Source: Ga0077530 sp046293075
Lineage (GTDB): Bacteria; Pseudomonadota; Alphaproteobacteria; Rhizobiales; Hyphomicrobiaceae
Reading direction: 5' to 3'
Length of the DNA: 64,000 nucleotides
NCBI GenBank assembly: GCA_046293075.1
Contig: JBKBPL010000018.1
Location: 20,665 to 84,664, forward strand
The notes under the pieces were generated by a model, which was not told where the DNA came from, ran no database searches, and was given only the letters and a program-made list of their open reading frames with translations. Position numbers and translations under genes: made by a program. This document shows, piece after piece, positions 35,196-44,574 of the stretch. The number at the start of each line of letters is the position of its first letter. The stretch's first letter is position 1.

Positions 35196-36263
35196 TCAGA
35201 TCTCGACGACCTCGCCGGGCTGCACCGCGCGGAACTGCTCGGCCGCGAGGCCGCGCTGCCTCAGCGCCTCGGCGAGCGCGAGCGGCGGCGCGTCGCGTGC
35301 CTCGGTCGTGAGCTGGAAGGTGCCCCAGTGATGGCCGAGCGCCTGCTTGGCCCCGCAGAGCCGGAAGTCCTCCACCGCATCGTCGGGGCTCATGTGGTGG
35401 TCCTTCATGAACCAGCGCGGCTCATAAGCGCCGATCGGCAGCAGCGCCAGCCGGATGTCCGGATGGCGCGCGGCGACGTGGCGGAACGTACGCCCATCGC
35501 CGAGACCGCTGTCGCCGACGGCGTAGATGCGCCCCGCTGGCGTCGCGATGACGAAGCTTGCCCAGAGTGCGTGCCGCCGGTCTCGGGCGCCGCGTGCCGA
35601 CCAGTGCTGTGTCGGCACCGTGTGCACGACAATGCCGTTGGCGAGGTCCGTGCGATCACCCCAGTCGACGGCGGTGGCGGCGATGTCAGGAATGCTCTGG
35701 CGTATGATCGTGTCGTTGCCGAGCGGCGTGATGATCTGCGGGCGGTCGCGGGTCCAGAGCCGCGCGAGTGTCGGCAGGTCGAGATGATCGTAGTGATTGT
35801 GCGTGACGAGCACGGCGTGGATCGGCGGCAGGTCCTCGAAGCGGATGCCGGGCGCGCAGCAGCGCACTGGGCCAACGCGCACAAAGGGGCTCGCGCGCTC
35901 GGACCAGTGCGGATCGACGAGGATGTTGAGGCCGCTGGTCTGGATCAGCCAGCTTGCGTGCCCGACGAAGGCGATCCGCGCCCGCGCGCCTGCGACCTCT
36001 CGCGGGGGCTTATCGGCGTACGGACTCTCGACCCACGCCGGCCATTTCTGCCACGTCTCCATGAAATGGAGCTGGAGAATGCGATGAACGCCCCGCGGCT
36101 GCCGTCCGCCCGGATTGAAGAACAACTCGCCGTCGAAATGGTCGCTGACCGGTCCCTGATAGTAGGCATTGCCGCGCCGCGTGCCGAAGATGCCAAAGGC
36201 GCCCACGCCGAGGAGGCCTGCTGCCGAGAGCATCTTGATCAGCCGCCTCCGCGTCGGGCGCAT
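35196..36263 (-). CDS. Exported metallo-beta-lactamase-fold hydrolase (NAPE-PLD/RomA-like)
   Basis: About 355 aa. The metal site is seen as THNHYDHLDL (HxHxDH) near residue 165, plus later ligands GHHWGTFQL and AVGDSGLGDG. The N-terminus (RRRLIKMLSAAGLLGVGAFGIFG) looks like a signal or anchor segment, with an arginine pair that could be Tat-like. The family includes N-acyl-phosphatidylethanolamine phospholipase D and outer-membrane-associated RomA proteins. The activity is unknown. It diverges from the TPP enzyme; the two start codons are about 155 bp apart. Confidence 0.8.
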   Translation of the reverse strand: MRPTRRRLIKMLSAAGLLGVGAFGIFGTRRGNAYYQGPVSDHFDGELFFNPGGRQPRGVHRILQLHFMETWQKWPAWVESPYADKPPREVAGARARIAFVGHASWLIQTSGLNILVDPHWSERASPFVRVGPVRCCAPGIRFEDLPPIHAVLVTHNHYDHLDLPTLARLWTRDRPQIITPLGNDTIIRQSIPDIAATAVDWGDRTDLANGIVVHTVPTQHWSARGARDRRHALWASFVIATPAGRIYAVGDSGLGDGRTFRHVAARHPDIRLALLPIGAYEPRWFMKDHHMSPDDAVEDFRLCGAKQALGHHWGTFQLTTEARDAPPLALAEALRQRGLAAEQFRAVQPGEVVEI

Positions 36264-36418
36264 TGCCTCCCCCATCGCCTCGGCGGCCTTTGCGGCGCGG
36301 TCTGCACGTGCCGCATGGCTGGCCGATTGTGCCGCCCGCGCTCGTAGCGCATCATCAATCGGGGCACAATTGCCTGAGCTTTCAAATATCCGCGACCCCG
36401 GGGAAGGAATTCGCTTCG

Positions 36419-38089
36419 ATGGCAAAGAACCAGATCACGGGCCGCTCGGCCTTCCTCGCTGTGCTCAAGGACGAGGGGGTCACGCATCTCTTCGGCAATC
36501 CGGGCACTACCGAGCTGCCGATCATGCACGCGCTCGCCGAGCATCCGGACCTCACCTACGTGATGGCCATGCAGGAAAGCCTCGTCGTCGCCATGGCCGA
36601 CGGCTTCTCGCGCGCCTCGGGCCAGCTGACGGCCTGCAATGTCCACGTCGCGCCGGGTCTCGGTAATGCCCTCGGCTCGCTTTACAATGCAAAGTTCACC
36701 GGTACGCCGATCATCCTCACCGCAGGCCAGCAGGAGCAGGGCCACGGCCTTACCGAGCCGCTGCTCTATCATGATCTCGTGCCCATGGCGGCGCCGCTGG
36801 TGAAGTGGGCGGTCGAAGTGACCCGCCTCGAGGACTTGCCACGGATCATGCGCCGCGCCGCCAAGGTCGCGATGACGGCGCCGACCGGCCCGGTCTTCAT
36901 CTCGCTGCCGGGCGATATTCTCAACATGGAGGGCGGCATCGACCTCGGGGCCTCGACCCGCGTCGACAGCCGCGTACGCCCATCCGATGAGGTGATCGAC
37001 GCCCTCGCCGCGCGCATTTTGAAGGCTGAACGGCCCATCATGATTGTCGGCGACGAGATCGTGAAGAGCGATGCGCTGCAGGAAGCGGCCACCTTCGCCG
37101 AGGCGTTCGGCTGCCCGGTGCTGCAGCAGAGCGTCGCTTATGGCGCGCACTTTCTCTCCGAGCACCCCTGCTACATCGGCGGCCTCAACCGCGAGCAGCC
37201 CGACGTCCGGGCTGCACTTTCGCCCTACGACCTCCTGATCGCGCTCGGCACGGATCCGATCCGGATGTCGGTGTGGAGCGCGGTCGATCCCATGCCACCG
37301 GAGCTGGCGATGGTCCAGATCGGCCTCAATGACTGGGATCTCGCCAAAAACTATCCGGCCGAGATGGCGGTCCGCGCCGATGTCCGCGAGACGCTGCGCG
37401 CGCTGACCCCTGTGCTGGTCAAAAAGGGAGGCAAGGCGCTGAAGGAGCGCGCCGAGCGGGCGCTCGCGGCGCTCAAAGAGAGTAACTGGTCGGCCAAGCG
37501 CAAGAAGCTCGTCGCGACCATCGAGGCGAAGACGCCGGTCGCCGGCAAGCCGATCAATCCCGATTTCATGACGCTCAGGATCGTCGAGTCGATCCCCAGG
37601 GACGCCGTGGTCGTCAACGAGTCGCTGACCAGCGGCCGGCTGCTCAACAGCCTGCTCCCGTACCGCGACCGCTACGGCTATCACGGCCTCGCCTCGGGCG
37701 GCATCGGCTGGAGCGTGCCGGCCTCCGTCGGGATCTCGATGGCGCAGAAGGACCGCCCGGTCGTGTGCGTGGTCGGCGACGGCTCGGCCATGTACTCGAT
37801 CCAGGCGCTCTGGACGGCGGCGCACCACAAGCTGCCGATCACCTACATCATCTGCAACAACGGCGGCTATCGCATCATCAAGCAGCGGCTGAAGCTCTTC
37901 CATGGCAACGAGCAGTTCGTCGGCATGGATTTCGCCGATCCGGCCGTGGATTTCACCGCGCTGGCTAAGTCCATGGGGCTCGAGGCGCACCGAATCACCG
38001 ATCCGGCCGCCCTCGAGCCGGCACTCCGCAAGGCGACATCGACGCCCGGCGCCAAGCTCCTCGAGGTCGTCGTCGAGGGGCACGTCTAG
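36419..38089 (+). CDS. Thiamine-diphosphate enzyme, benzoylformate decarboxylase-like
   Basis: 556 aa with the three-domain layout of the acetolactate synthase/decarboxylase family. The activating glutamate is in YVMAMQES near residue 45, the N-terminal Pyr domain has FGNPGTTELP, and the ThDP-binding motif GDGSAMYSIQALW...NN starts near residue 453. FGNPGTTELP and the overall pattern resemble benzoylformate or phenylpyruvate decarboxylases more than acetolactate synthase; no regulatory subunit gene is nearby. The substrate is a 2-oxo acid, exact identity unknown. Confidence 0.82.
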   Translation: MAKNQITGRSAFLAVLKDEGVTHLFGNPGTTELPIMHALAEHPDLTYVMAMQESLVVAMADGFSRASGQLTACNVHVAPGLGNALGSLYNAKFTGTPIILTAGQQEQGHGLTEPLLYHDLVPMAAPLVKWAVEVTRLEDLPRIMRRAAKVAMTAPTGPVFISLPGDILNMEGGIDLGASTRVDSRVRPSDEVIDALAARILKAERPIMIVGDEIVKSDALQEAATFAEAFGCPVLQQSVAYGAHFLSEHPCYIGGLNREQPDVRAALSPYDLLIALGTDPIRMSVWSAVDPMPPELAMVQIGLNDWDLAKNYPAEMAVRADVRETLRALTPVLVKKGGKALKERAERALAALKESNWSAKRKKLVATIEAKTPVAGKPINPDFMTLRIVESIPRDAVVVNESLTSGRLLNSLLPYRDRYGYHGLASGGIGWSVPASVGISMAQKDRPVVCVVGDGSAMYSIQALWTAAHHKLPITYIICNNGGYRIIKQRLKLFHGNEQFVGMDFADPAVDFTALAKSMGLEAHRITDPAALEPALRKATSTPGAKLLEVVVEGHV

Positions 38090-38233
38090 GGGACAGTCAT
38101 TCCAAGGCCGGGCCAGCGCAGCACCGGAGACGGCCAATGCTGGGGCCCCCGCCGTGCAGGGGGCCGGCGCCTGCCGTGCGGGCGCGCCTTGACATTGACA
38201 AGCGCCCCCGCCCCCCTTAACTGAAGCCCGCCT

Positions 38234-38318
<85 letters not shown>

Positions 38319-38696
38319 TCCCATAATCGGCTGTCAGGTCGCAGATCCGGCCGCTCGAGGGCACGTCGGAGCCCGCATGCGCGTGCCCGGCGCTTCTGAA
38401 CTATTGAAATGTGCCGGCCTGCCGTGGGTTGCGTGGATAACCTCCCGCGGCCACGGCCGGCGCATTGCCGTGGTCGCCCCCGTATGGTTGCCTCACCCGC
38501 AGGGAGGCGGGGTGTTATCGAATTGTCACGCATCCGGTGCCATCGAGCCTCCGGCACGGTCGCAACTCGAAGTGTAACTTGAGCATTAACTCGAATCAGT
38601 CACTTGTCACCTCAGGGGAAGCGCGCGGGGTGCACGCACACGCCGGTGTCCGTCGTGTGCGTCGTCGGTCCTCGCGCTAACGAAGGCGACTGCACA
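38319..38696. other. Intergenic region upstream of the BcsS-like gene
   Basis: About 378 bp after the tRNA. No gene is supported. Near 38574-38590 there is an A/T-rich stretch with TAAC-N7-TTAAC, like an imperfect CtrA site (the first half-site is not TTAA). Otherwise nothing recognised. Confidence 0.45.
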
Positions 38697-39485
38697 ATGA
38701 AAAACTGGGCTGGAAGAATAGCTGCGGCGGCCATCGGGCTGGCTTATGCACTGGGGACGCCGGCGCTCGCCGGGGACTTCAAGCGCGGCGGCATGAAGGA
38801 CGGCGGCTACTACGAGCAGCCGACCTGGATCGCGACCTACACGGGCGCCGATTTCGCGAAGGATTCCTTCTACAGTTACTCGGGCGCGGTCGTCTCGCTG
38901 CAGCGCGACCTGTCGCGCAGCGGCTTCGTCTTTCAGGGTTTTGCCGGCTACGGCTCCTATGAGTACGCAAGCGGCTTCGGAACGATCGACGGCGACGTCA
39001 CGCAGCTCGCGGCGATGCTCGGATACCTCTGGGTTCGGCCCGGCGCGGCCGTCGGCCTGTACATCGGCGCCGACTACCACAATCATGACCTAACGCCGAA
39101 CGATCCTTTCAATGCAGTGAGGGGTGACGAGGTCGGCTTCCGGGTTGGCGGTGATATCCGCCTGTACGGCCCGCAGCATTACTTCTCTCTTGAGGGCTAC
39201 TACTCGACGGCCTTCGATACCTACTGGTCGCGGGTGCGCGCTGGCGTGAACCTTGGCCGCGTGATCATCGGTCCCGAGGCGGCAGCGCACGGCAATGATG
39301 GCTACGATGCGCAGCGCGTCGGCGCCTTCGCGATGTTCAAGCTGGATATGTTCGGCACCCGCAACCCGCCCGAGCTGACGATCAATGGCGGCTACCAGTT
39401 CCTCGACGATGACGACACCTTCGTTCGCTCGTCTGCCGGCGGAGAAGGCGCATACTTCGGCTTCAATCTCAGCTTCGCCTTCTGA
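38697..39485 (+). CDS. bcsS: BcsS-like outer-membrane beta-barrel protein
   Basis: 262 aa. The signal peptide (MKNWAGRIAAAAIGLAYAL, ending near PALAG) exports it. The rest alternates hydrophobic and aromatic residues as a beta-barrel and ends in FNLSFAF, the C-terminal aromatic typical of outer-membrane proteins. It fits the alphaproteobacterial cellulose-biosynthesis BcsS family. No bcsA or bcsB is present in this window; instead it is convergent with the GH18-like/CE4/GT2 fusion. A role in letting a polysaccharide leave the cell is inferred. The ATG is preferred over the longer open frame because the signal peptide starts there. Confidence 0.75.
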   Translation: MKNWAGRIAAAAIGLAYALGTPALAGDFKRGGMKDGGYYEQPTWIATYTGADFAKDSFYSYSGAVVSLQRDLSRSGFVFQGFAGYGSYEYASGFGTIDGDVTQLAAMLGYLWVRPGAAVGLYIGADYHNHDLTPNDPFNAVRGDEVGFRVGGDIRLYGPQHYFSLEGYYSTAFDTYWSRVRAGVNLGRVIIGPEAAAHGNDGYDAQRVGAFAMFKLDMFGTRNPPELTINGGYQFLDDDDTFVRSSAGGEGAYFGFNLSFAF

Positions 39486-39512
39486 GCCGGACGGGTTGAC
39501 CGATAGACATGA

Positions 39513-39539
39513 CGAGGCGCCCCAACGGGCGCCTCGTTT
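39513..39539. terminator. Bidirectional terminator between bcsS-like gene and the fusion gene
   Basis: A 10-bp stem (CGAGGCGCCC / GGGCGCCTCG) with a 4-nt loop and TTT on the plus side. It lies between two convergent genes and can end both transcripts. Confidence 0.75.
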
Positions 39540-39565
39540 GCATTTGAGAAGGCTATTTACTCTGC

Positions 39566-42500
39566 TTACTCTGCAGCTTGAAGTAACGGTACTTGTACTG
39601 GCGCCGGCGCAGCGGGTTGCGGCAGGCGAGCGAGGCTCGGCAGGCCAAGCCGCTTGGCGCGGCCCCAGCCCGTGAATTGTCCGCAAAGCACGGCGAAGAG
39701 CGTGCGGAGCGAGATCCAGAAGATGAGCTGGCGATAGTAGAAGCGCTGGATCACAGTCAGCGGCAGCAGGCGCCAGTTGCCGGGCTCGCGATGCAACGAC
39801 AGCGCGACCGCCGCGAAGGCGAACTCAAGCGTCTGGAAGACGCCCCAGTACGCGAGGATCTCGACGGTGCGGCCCGAAAGGGGGCTGCCGCCGTGGTGCG
39901 CATAGGCCCACGCATCGGAGACGAAGGCTGCGACAAGCAGCGCGTCCATGACCGGCGCAAAGAGCGTGAAGAGGAACTGGAAGACGACGATGTTCGGGAT
40001 CGTAAACCACTTGAGCCCGTGCGCGCCGCGCTGGAAATAGACATCCCGATGCTTGAAGGCGACCTGGATCATGCCGAACATCCAGCGGAAGCGCTGCTTG
40101 TTGAACTCGCGCACCTTCTCCGGGGCCTCGGTCACGGCCAGGGCGCGCGGCTCGTTGCGCACGAGCCAGCCGGCGCGCGCAATCTTGAAGGTGATGTCGG
40201 CGTCCTCGGCGCAGGTGTCGCTGTCATAGAGACCGACCTCCATCACGGCGCTGCGGCGCCAGGCGCCAATCGCGCCGGGAACGACGGCGATGCCGTTGAC
40301 GATCTCGAACGCGCGCCGATCCATGCTCTGGGCCGTCAGGTACTCGAGTGCCTGGAAGCGTGACAGCATGGTCGAGCGGTTGCCGACGGTGACGACGCCC
40401 GCGACAGCGCCCACCCGCTCGTCGTGGAAGTGGGCGAGCAGGATATCGAGTGCGTCGGGGGCGAGGCGCGTGTCGGCGTCGATGCAGACGACCACTTCGA
40501 CATCGGTCCGCTCGATGGCGTGGTTGAGCGCGCTCGATTTGCCGCCGTTACGTTTCGTGAGAAGGCGCACGCGCGGATTGTCGCCAAACGCGCGCTTGAC
40601 GACGTCAAAGGTGCGGTCGGTGGAGCCGTCGTCCATCACGACGATCTCGAAGTCCTTGTTTCGCGAACGAAGCAGGGACTCGATGCTGTCCACGATGACG
40701 CGCTCCTCATTGTGCGCAGGCACGATGACGGCAAAGCTCGGCTGGGGGCGACGTGCGTCGGACATCGGCTTTTGGAGCCGCGACTGACGATAGGCCACGA
40801 AGGCGATAATGAGCAGCCGACCGATGCCGAGCACGATACCGGTCACGAATAGGAATTTCAGGAAGCTGTTGAACGTCCTCATCAGCGAGAAGCCGATGCC
40901 GTTGACATAAGGGACGACCGTATTGGCCTGGTCGAGCGTCGGCATCAGATCGGTGCGCTGAAGGCCGAGCAGCTCGTGGATCGTCACGAAGCGATAGCCG
41001 TCGGCGCGAAGCTGATCGATGATCTGCGGCAGCGCAGCGATAGTCTGTGAGCGGTCGCCGCCGCCGTCGTGAAGAAGCACCACGTTGCCCGCGCGGCGAT
41101 GGGCGTATGAGACCGTGCGCCGCACGATCTCTTCGACGCCCGGCCGACCCCAGTCGAGCGGATCGATGCGCTGGCCGATGGTGATGTAGCCGAGCGCAGC
41201 GGAGGCCAGCAGCGTGCGCGCCTGCTCGGAGGTCTCGGGCTCGATATCGCGTACGAATGGCGGGCGGAAGAGAACGGTGCGGATGCCGAGCTTGGATTCA
41301 AGCACACGCTGCGTCGCGTTGAGCTCGAGGTCGAGCTGAGCGCTCGGGATCTCGCTCAGGTCCGGATGCGTGAACGTATGGTTGCCGATGTCGTGCCCTT
41401 CCTCGTAGATGCGCTTGAGGATTTTGGGCTCCATGGCAGCCGCGGTGCCGAGGACGAAGAAGCTCGCCTTGACATCCTTCTTCTTGAGGACATCGAGGAT
41501 CGCGGGCGTATAGAGTCGCGAAGGTCCGTCATCGAAAGTCAGCGCGATCACTTTGTCCTGGTTGAGGCCGAAGCGGGAGATCAGCATCGGCTTCGGTACG
41601 GAGACGATCGTCTGGTTCGTGATGAGATTGGACTTGGGAAGGTGCGTGACCGAGCGTTTGCCGACGCGTGGCTGGTTGATGAACTTCAGCACCTCGCCCT
41701 TGCCCGTGTAGGTGACCTCAGTGCCCGGATCGAGGTTCTCGAGCGCGGCGAGGGCCGCGTCATCAGACGCACGGCCACGGGCGAACGTTGCCCAGATGGT
41801 CGGGTCCTCTGTGCCGAGGCGCCATAGCGCCAGGCCGCCGGGTTCCATCGCAAGCGCGGCAGCGACCTGATTGAACATGGTGACGCCGTCGAGCATCCAC
41901 ACGGTATGCGTCGCGCCGCTGCTCTTCTCGCCGTAGGAGAATGTCGAATTGAGGGCGTGGCCGTCGAAAGTGAAGCTGGCGCCGGAGCGGTCCAGCACGT
42001 CCCACATCTCGCGGATCGACACGATGCGCCCGTCACCCGGCCGCGCCCAGTCAATGGCGTAGGAGCCGATCGCAACGATCAGCCTGCTGCCGTGCGTCGT
42101 CGCAAAGTGCTTGTCGAGCATGGTCTCGAACCATACTTGCGACGCGATCGGGCCCGGGGGCTCGTGAGCCGCGTGCTGGTCATAGACCAGGAGGACGACG
42201 CGGTCCGCAGCCTCGATGATCTCGTGGAAGTGCGAGGGCTCGGCATAGGCCGGGACCACGGCGAAGAGCTGGCGGCGCTCGGCCGCAAGAACCGCCCTGA
42301 GCTCGCTCAGGAACGCGACGAGGTAAGACTGATCGGCCTCGGGGACCTCCTTGAAGTCGACGACCACGCCGTCAAAGTTCCCCTTTGCGAGATAGTTCTT
42401 AAGATTGCGAATGAGACGCGCGCGTGCCTCCGGCGCCTTTAGCACGCGGCCGGTCGCTTCGCCATACCACGCGCGGGTGCGCGGATCATAGTTGTTGATG

Positions 42501-42982
42501 ACCGGCATCAGCCTCAGATGCGGAGCATTGATCGTGAGCCAGGCACCGACGTTCTGCTGCTCGCGCTCGTCGTCGAGCTCGATTTCGCCCTCCTCGCCGG
42601 AGAGGTGAAGCCACTCGGGCATCAATCCGTCGAGGTGCTTCGCCGAAGCCCTGAGCGAGAGGAAGCTGTTCTTGTCCCAGTTGACGTAGAAGGCAAAACG
42701 GGCCGTTCCGGTCGTTGCCTTGTCGACGCGCGCACGGGCGTGCGCGAGATTGATCCCTGGTCCGCTGCGCGTCGGTGTGCGATGCGCCACGGCGAGGACC
42801 GACAGATATTCCCGCTCGAGATTGAGCTTCACGGAGGGGAGCGCCGGCGTCGTGGCGACGCTCACCGCGAACACTGCCACAAGGGTGCCGATGAAGGTGA
42901 CGAGAAGGCCGACGAGGCCATAGACCACCGGGGATCGACGCCCCGACGCGTCGAAGAAAACCTGCTTGCTCTTGTCCGACAT
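39566..42982 (-). CDS. GH18-like / polysaccharide deacetylase / GT2 fusion protein
   Basis: 1138 aa envelope protein with three modules. One helix (residues 20-45) precedes a GH18-like barrel (about 93-400) holding DGVVVDFKE at 204-212 and VYDQH at 267; the usual catalytic Glu of the DxxxDxE motif is Lys211. A NodB-type deacetylase (about 475-675) has TFDDG at 482, HTFTH at 535-539, LFRPPF and LLHDGG, so it should remove N-acetyl groups. After a second helix (705-730) comes a processive GT2 (about 748-975) with DDGSTD, CIDADT, EDAD and QRFRW, then several C-terminal helices. It resembles PgaC plus PgaB in one chain and may make and deacetylate a beta-linked GlcNAc-type polymer. The polymer is inferred. 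Confidence 0.88.
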   Translation of the reverse strand: MSDKSKQVFFDASGRRSPVVYGLVGLLVTFIGTLVAVFAVSVATTPALPSVKLNLEREYLSVLAVAHRTPTRSGPGINLAHARARVDKATTGTARFAFYVNWDKNSFLSLRASAKHLDGLMPEWLHLSGEEGEIELDDEREQQNVGAWLTINAPHLRLMPVINNYDPRTRAWYGEATGRVLKAPEARARLIRNLKNYLAKGNFDGVVVDFKEVPEADQSYLVAFLSELRAVLAAERRQLFAVVPAYAEPSHFHEIIEAADRVVLLVYDQHAAHEPPGPIASQVWFETMLDKHFATTHGSRLIVAIGSYAIDWARPGDGRIVSIREMWDVLDRSGASFTFDGHALNSTFSYGEKSSGATHTVWMLDGVTMFNQVAAALAMEPGGLALWRLGTEDPTIWATFARGRASDDAALAALENLDPGTEVTYTGKGEVLKFINQPRVGKRSVTHLPKSNLITNQTIVSVPKPMLISRFGLNQDKVIALTFDDGPSRLYTPAILDVLKKKDVKASFFVLGTAAAMEPKILKRIYEEGHDIGNHTFTHPDLSEIPSAQLDLELNATQRVLESKLGIRTVLFRPPFVRDIEPETSEQARTLLASAALGYITIGQRIDPLDWGRPGVEEIVRRTVSYAHRRAGNVVLLHDGGGDRSQTIAALPQIIDQLRADGYRFVTIHELLGLQRTDLMPTLDQANTVVPYVNGIGFSLMRTFNSFLKFLFVTGIVLGIGRLLIIAFVAYRQSRLQKPMSDARRPQPSFAVIVPAHNEERVIVDSIESLLRSRNKDFEIVVMDDGSTDRTFDVVKRAFGDNPRVRLLTKRNGGKSSALNHAIERTDVEVVVCIDADTRLAPDALDILLAHFHDERVGAVAGVVTVGNRSTMLSRFQALEYLTAQSMDRRAFEIVNGIAVVPGAIGAWRRSAVMEVGLYDSDTCAEDADITFKIARAGWLVRNEPRALAVTEAPEKVREFNKQRFRWMFGMIQVAFKHRDVYFQRGAHGLKWFTIPNIVVFQFLFTLFAPVMDALLVAAFVSDAWAYAHHGGSPLSGRTVEILAYWGVFQTLEFAFAAVALSLHREPGNWRLLPLTVIQRFYYRQLIFWISLRTLFAVLCGQFTGWGRAKRLGLPSLARLPQPAAPAPVQVPLLQAAE

Positions 42983-43314
42983 GTTGTCCGGTCTGACCCA
43001 GGCCGCCTTGAGCCCTCGGGCTCGGCGGTACGCATTGCTGTGCTGGGTCGGCGGGACGGGCTCTCGCGCTGTCGTGCAGACCCGTCAGAACGGAACGCAA
43101 ATTAGGGACCGCTTAGGACCGGTTCGGACTGAGACAGGCGGCAATCAGAATTTAGGTTTAATGAAGCGTTAATGCGCAGATTGAAGGTTGGAGCGCGCAT
43201 TTGCAGCCGCGCGCAGCGCCCGGCGTTGGCGCCTTGGCGCATGTCCGCGCAATGCGGACGGGGCCACGCCGCGCGTTTGGGCGCGGCGTGACGCAATCGT
43301 CCTCGGCGGTTGGA
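42983..43314. other. Intergenic region between the fusion gene and the DUF3131 gene
   Basis: About 332 bp, part of it A/T-rich. It carries the leader of the fusion gene and a perfect CtrA-type box at 43158-43172. No gene is supported. Confidence 0.6.
43158..43172. promoter_or_regulatory. CtrA-type box (TTAA-N7-TTAA)
   Basis: TTAA at 43158-43161 and TTAA at 43169-43172, exactly seven bases apart. This is the full consensus for the cell-cycle regulator CtrA in alphaproteobacteria. It lies about 176-190 bp upstream of the fusion gene start. That it is bound by CtrA is inference. Confidence 0.6.
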
Positions 43315-44574
43315 CTAGAGCCTCATCTCCACGAGGGGCTTGCGGTCCGCGAGGATGAAGGCGATCGACTCGAGCACGGCCGCGTTGGTGTTGACGTCCA
43401 TGATCCGCGGCGGGCGGCCAGAGGCCTCATAGATGCCCGGATAGAAGCCGTGGTTCCCGCTCGGTGCCTTCGCCGCGATAAAGTTGCGCAGCTTCGTCGC
43501 GTAGGTATCGCCGCGCTCTGCGAGCCAGAGGTACGCCGCCTTGCTTGAGATCATGCGGAAAGTCTCGGCGAACTGGGGCGTGGCCCACCGCTTCTCTGTG
43601 ACCACCGCATCGACCGGCCAACGCGGCCCCGCGTAAGCGTCCAGATTGTAGCCCTGGTAGGTGAACCAGGGCTGCTTGTCGATGGGCGATTCTGAGACAC
43701 TTGTCAGGCGTCCCGTCTCGGCATAGCGCGCCTTCTGAGCGGCATCGAGCGCGTCGGCGAGGATCTGGGAGCGGGGCGAGTGCCCGAGCTCGATGGCTTC
43801 GTTGGTGTGCGGCTCGCTCGCGATCGGGCCGACGGCGGCCACATGATCGATGAACGCCTGGCGGGCGTCCGTATCGCCGGGCCTCAGCTCACGATTGAAG
43901 CGCGTATCGACCTCGATGTCCCAGAAGGCGTAGGCTCGGGCGATATAGTGGACATAGTTGAAGCAGCGCGCTTCAAAACGGGCCGAGGATTTGACGTCAT
44001 AGGGCTGGCCCTTGTTCACCATTGCCGCGATGTCCCAGCGCGCGACCTGCTCCTTCGCCCGGTAGGCGCCGTTCGTCACCTTGTCGAGGATATGGAGCGC
44101 GGCGAGCAGGCGCCCCGTGTCGGTCGTATCATAGCCGCCTTCGACGGCATTCCCGCCGATGATCTGAGTGCGATAGTTGGGGAGCGCGTGCGGCCCCCAG
44201 CGGAATGTGGCGTTCCGAAGGAACGCCATGACCGCCCGCATCCGCTGATCGAACTCCTTCTCGTCGATGAGGCCGATCGAGCGCGCCGAAAGGTAGGCGA
44301 GGATCAGCGACCCCGCATCCCACATGGTCAGGATATTGTATCTCCCGAGGCCGGTTCCCTCGGGCCACATGGCGGCCGGCACGAGTCCGTGCGGCGCGCC
44401 CGGTGCCCTCGTGGCGAAATACTGCCAGGCGATCTCGGCGTCGCGTTTCAGCGAGGTGGCCAATGGCGTATCCACTTGGTTTCCTGCTGGCGCCGAGCTG
44501 AACAAGCCTTGAGCGGAAAGTGTCCCAGCGAAGCACAATCCTGCCCGGATCGCATCGCGACGTGACATACGCAT
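43315..44574 (-). CDS. Secreted DUF3131 protein, possible glycan-active enzyme
   Basis: 419 aa. The N-terminus (MRMSRRDAIRAGLCFAGTLS) is a signal peptide with a twin-arginine look, and the mature part matches DUF3131, a family with an (alpha/alpha)6-barrel-like repeat of helices. Examples are WQYFATRAPGAPHGLVPAAM, TMWDAGSLILAYLSA, YDTTDTGRLLAAL and RMISSKAAYLWLAE. Family members are often found with glycan synthesis genes and are related to glycoamylase-like hydrolases. It stands upstream of and co-directional with the fusion gene. A role in trimming the polymer is inferred. Confidence 0.78.
   Translation of the reverse strand: MRMSRRDAIRAGLCFAGTLSAQGLFSSAPAGNQVDTPLATSLKRDAEIAWQYFATRAPGAPHGLVPAAMWPEGTGLGRYNILTMWDAGSLILAYLSARSIGLIDEKEFDQRMRAVMAFLRNATFRWGPHALPNYRTQIIGGNAVEGGYDTTDTGRLLAALHILDKVTNGAYRAKEQVARWDIAAMVNKGQPYDVKSSARFEARCFNYVHYIARAYAFWDIEVDTRFNRELRPGDTDARQAFIDHVAAVGPIASEPHTNEAIELGHSPRSQILADALDAAQKARYAETGRLTSVSESPIDKQPWFTYQGYNLDAYAGPRWPVDAVVTEKRWATPQFAETFRMISSKAAYLWLAERGDTYATKLRNFIAAKAPSGNHGFYPGIYEASGRPPRIMDVNTNAAVLESIAFILADRKPLVEMRL

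Noticed and set aside
38574..38590. A second possible CtrA site before the BcsS-like gene
   Set aside because: Reads TAAC-N7-TTAAC; the first half-site is not TTAA, so it does not meet the consensus.
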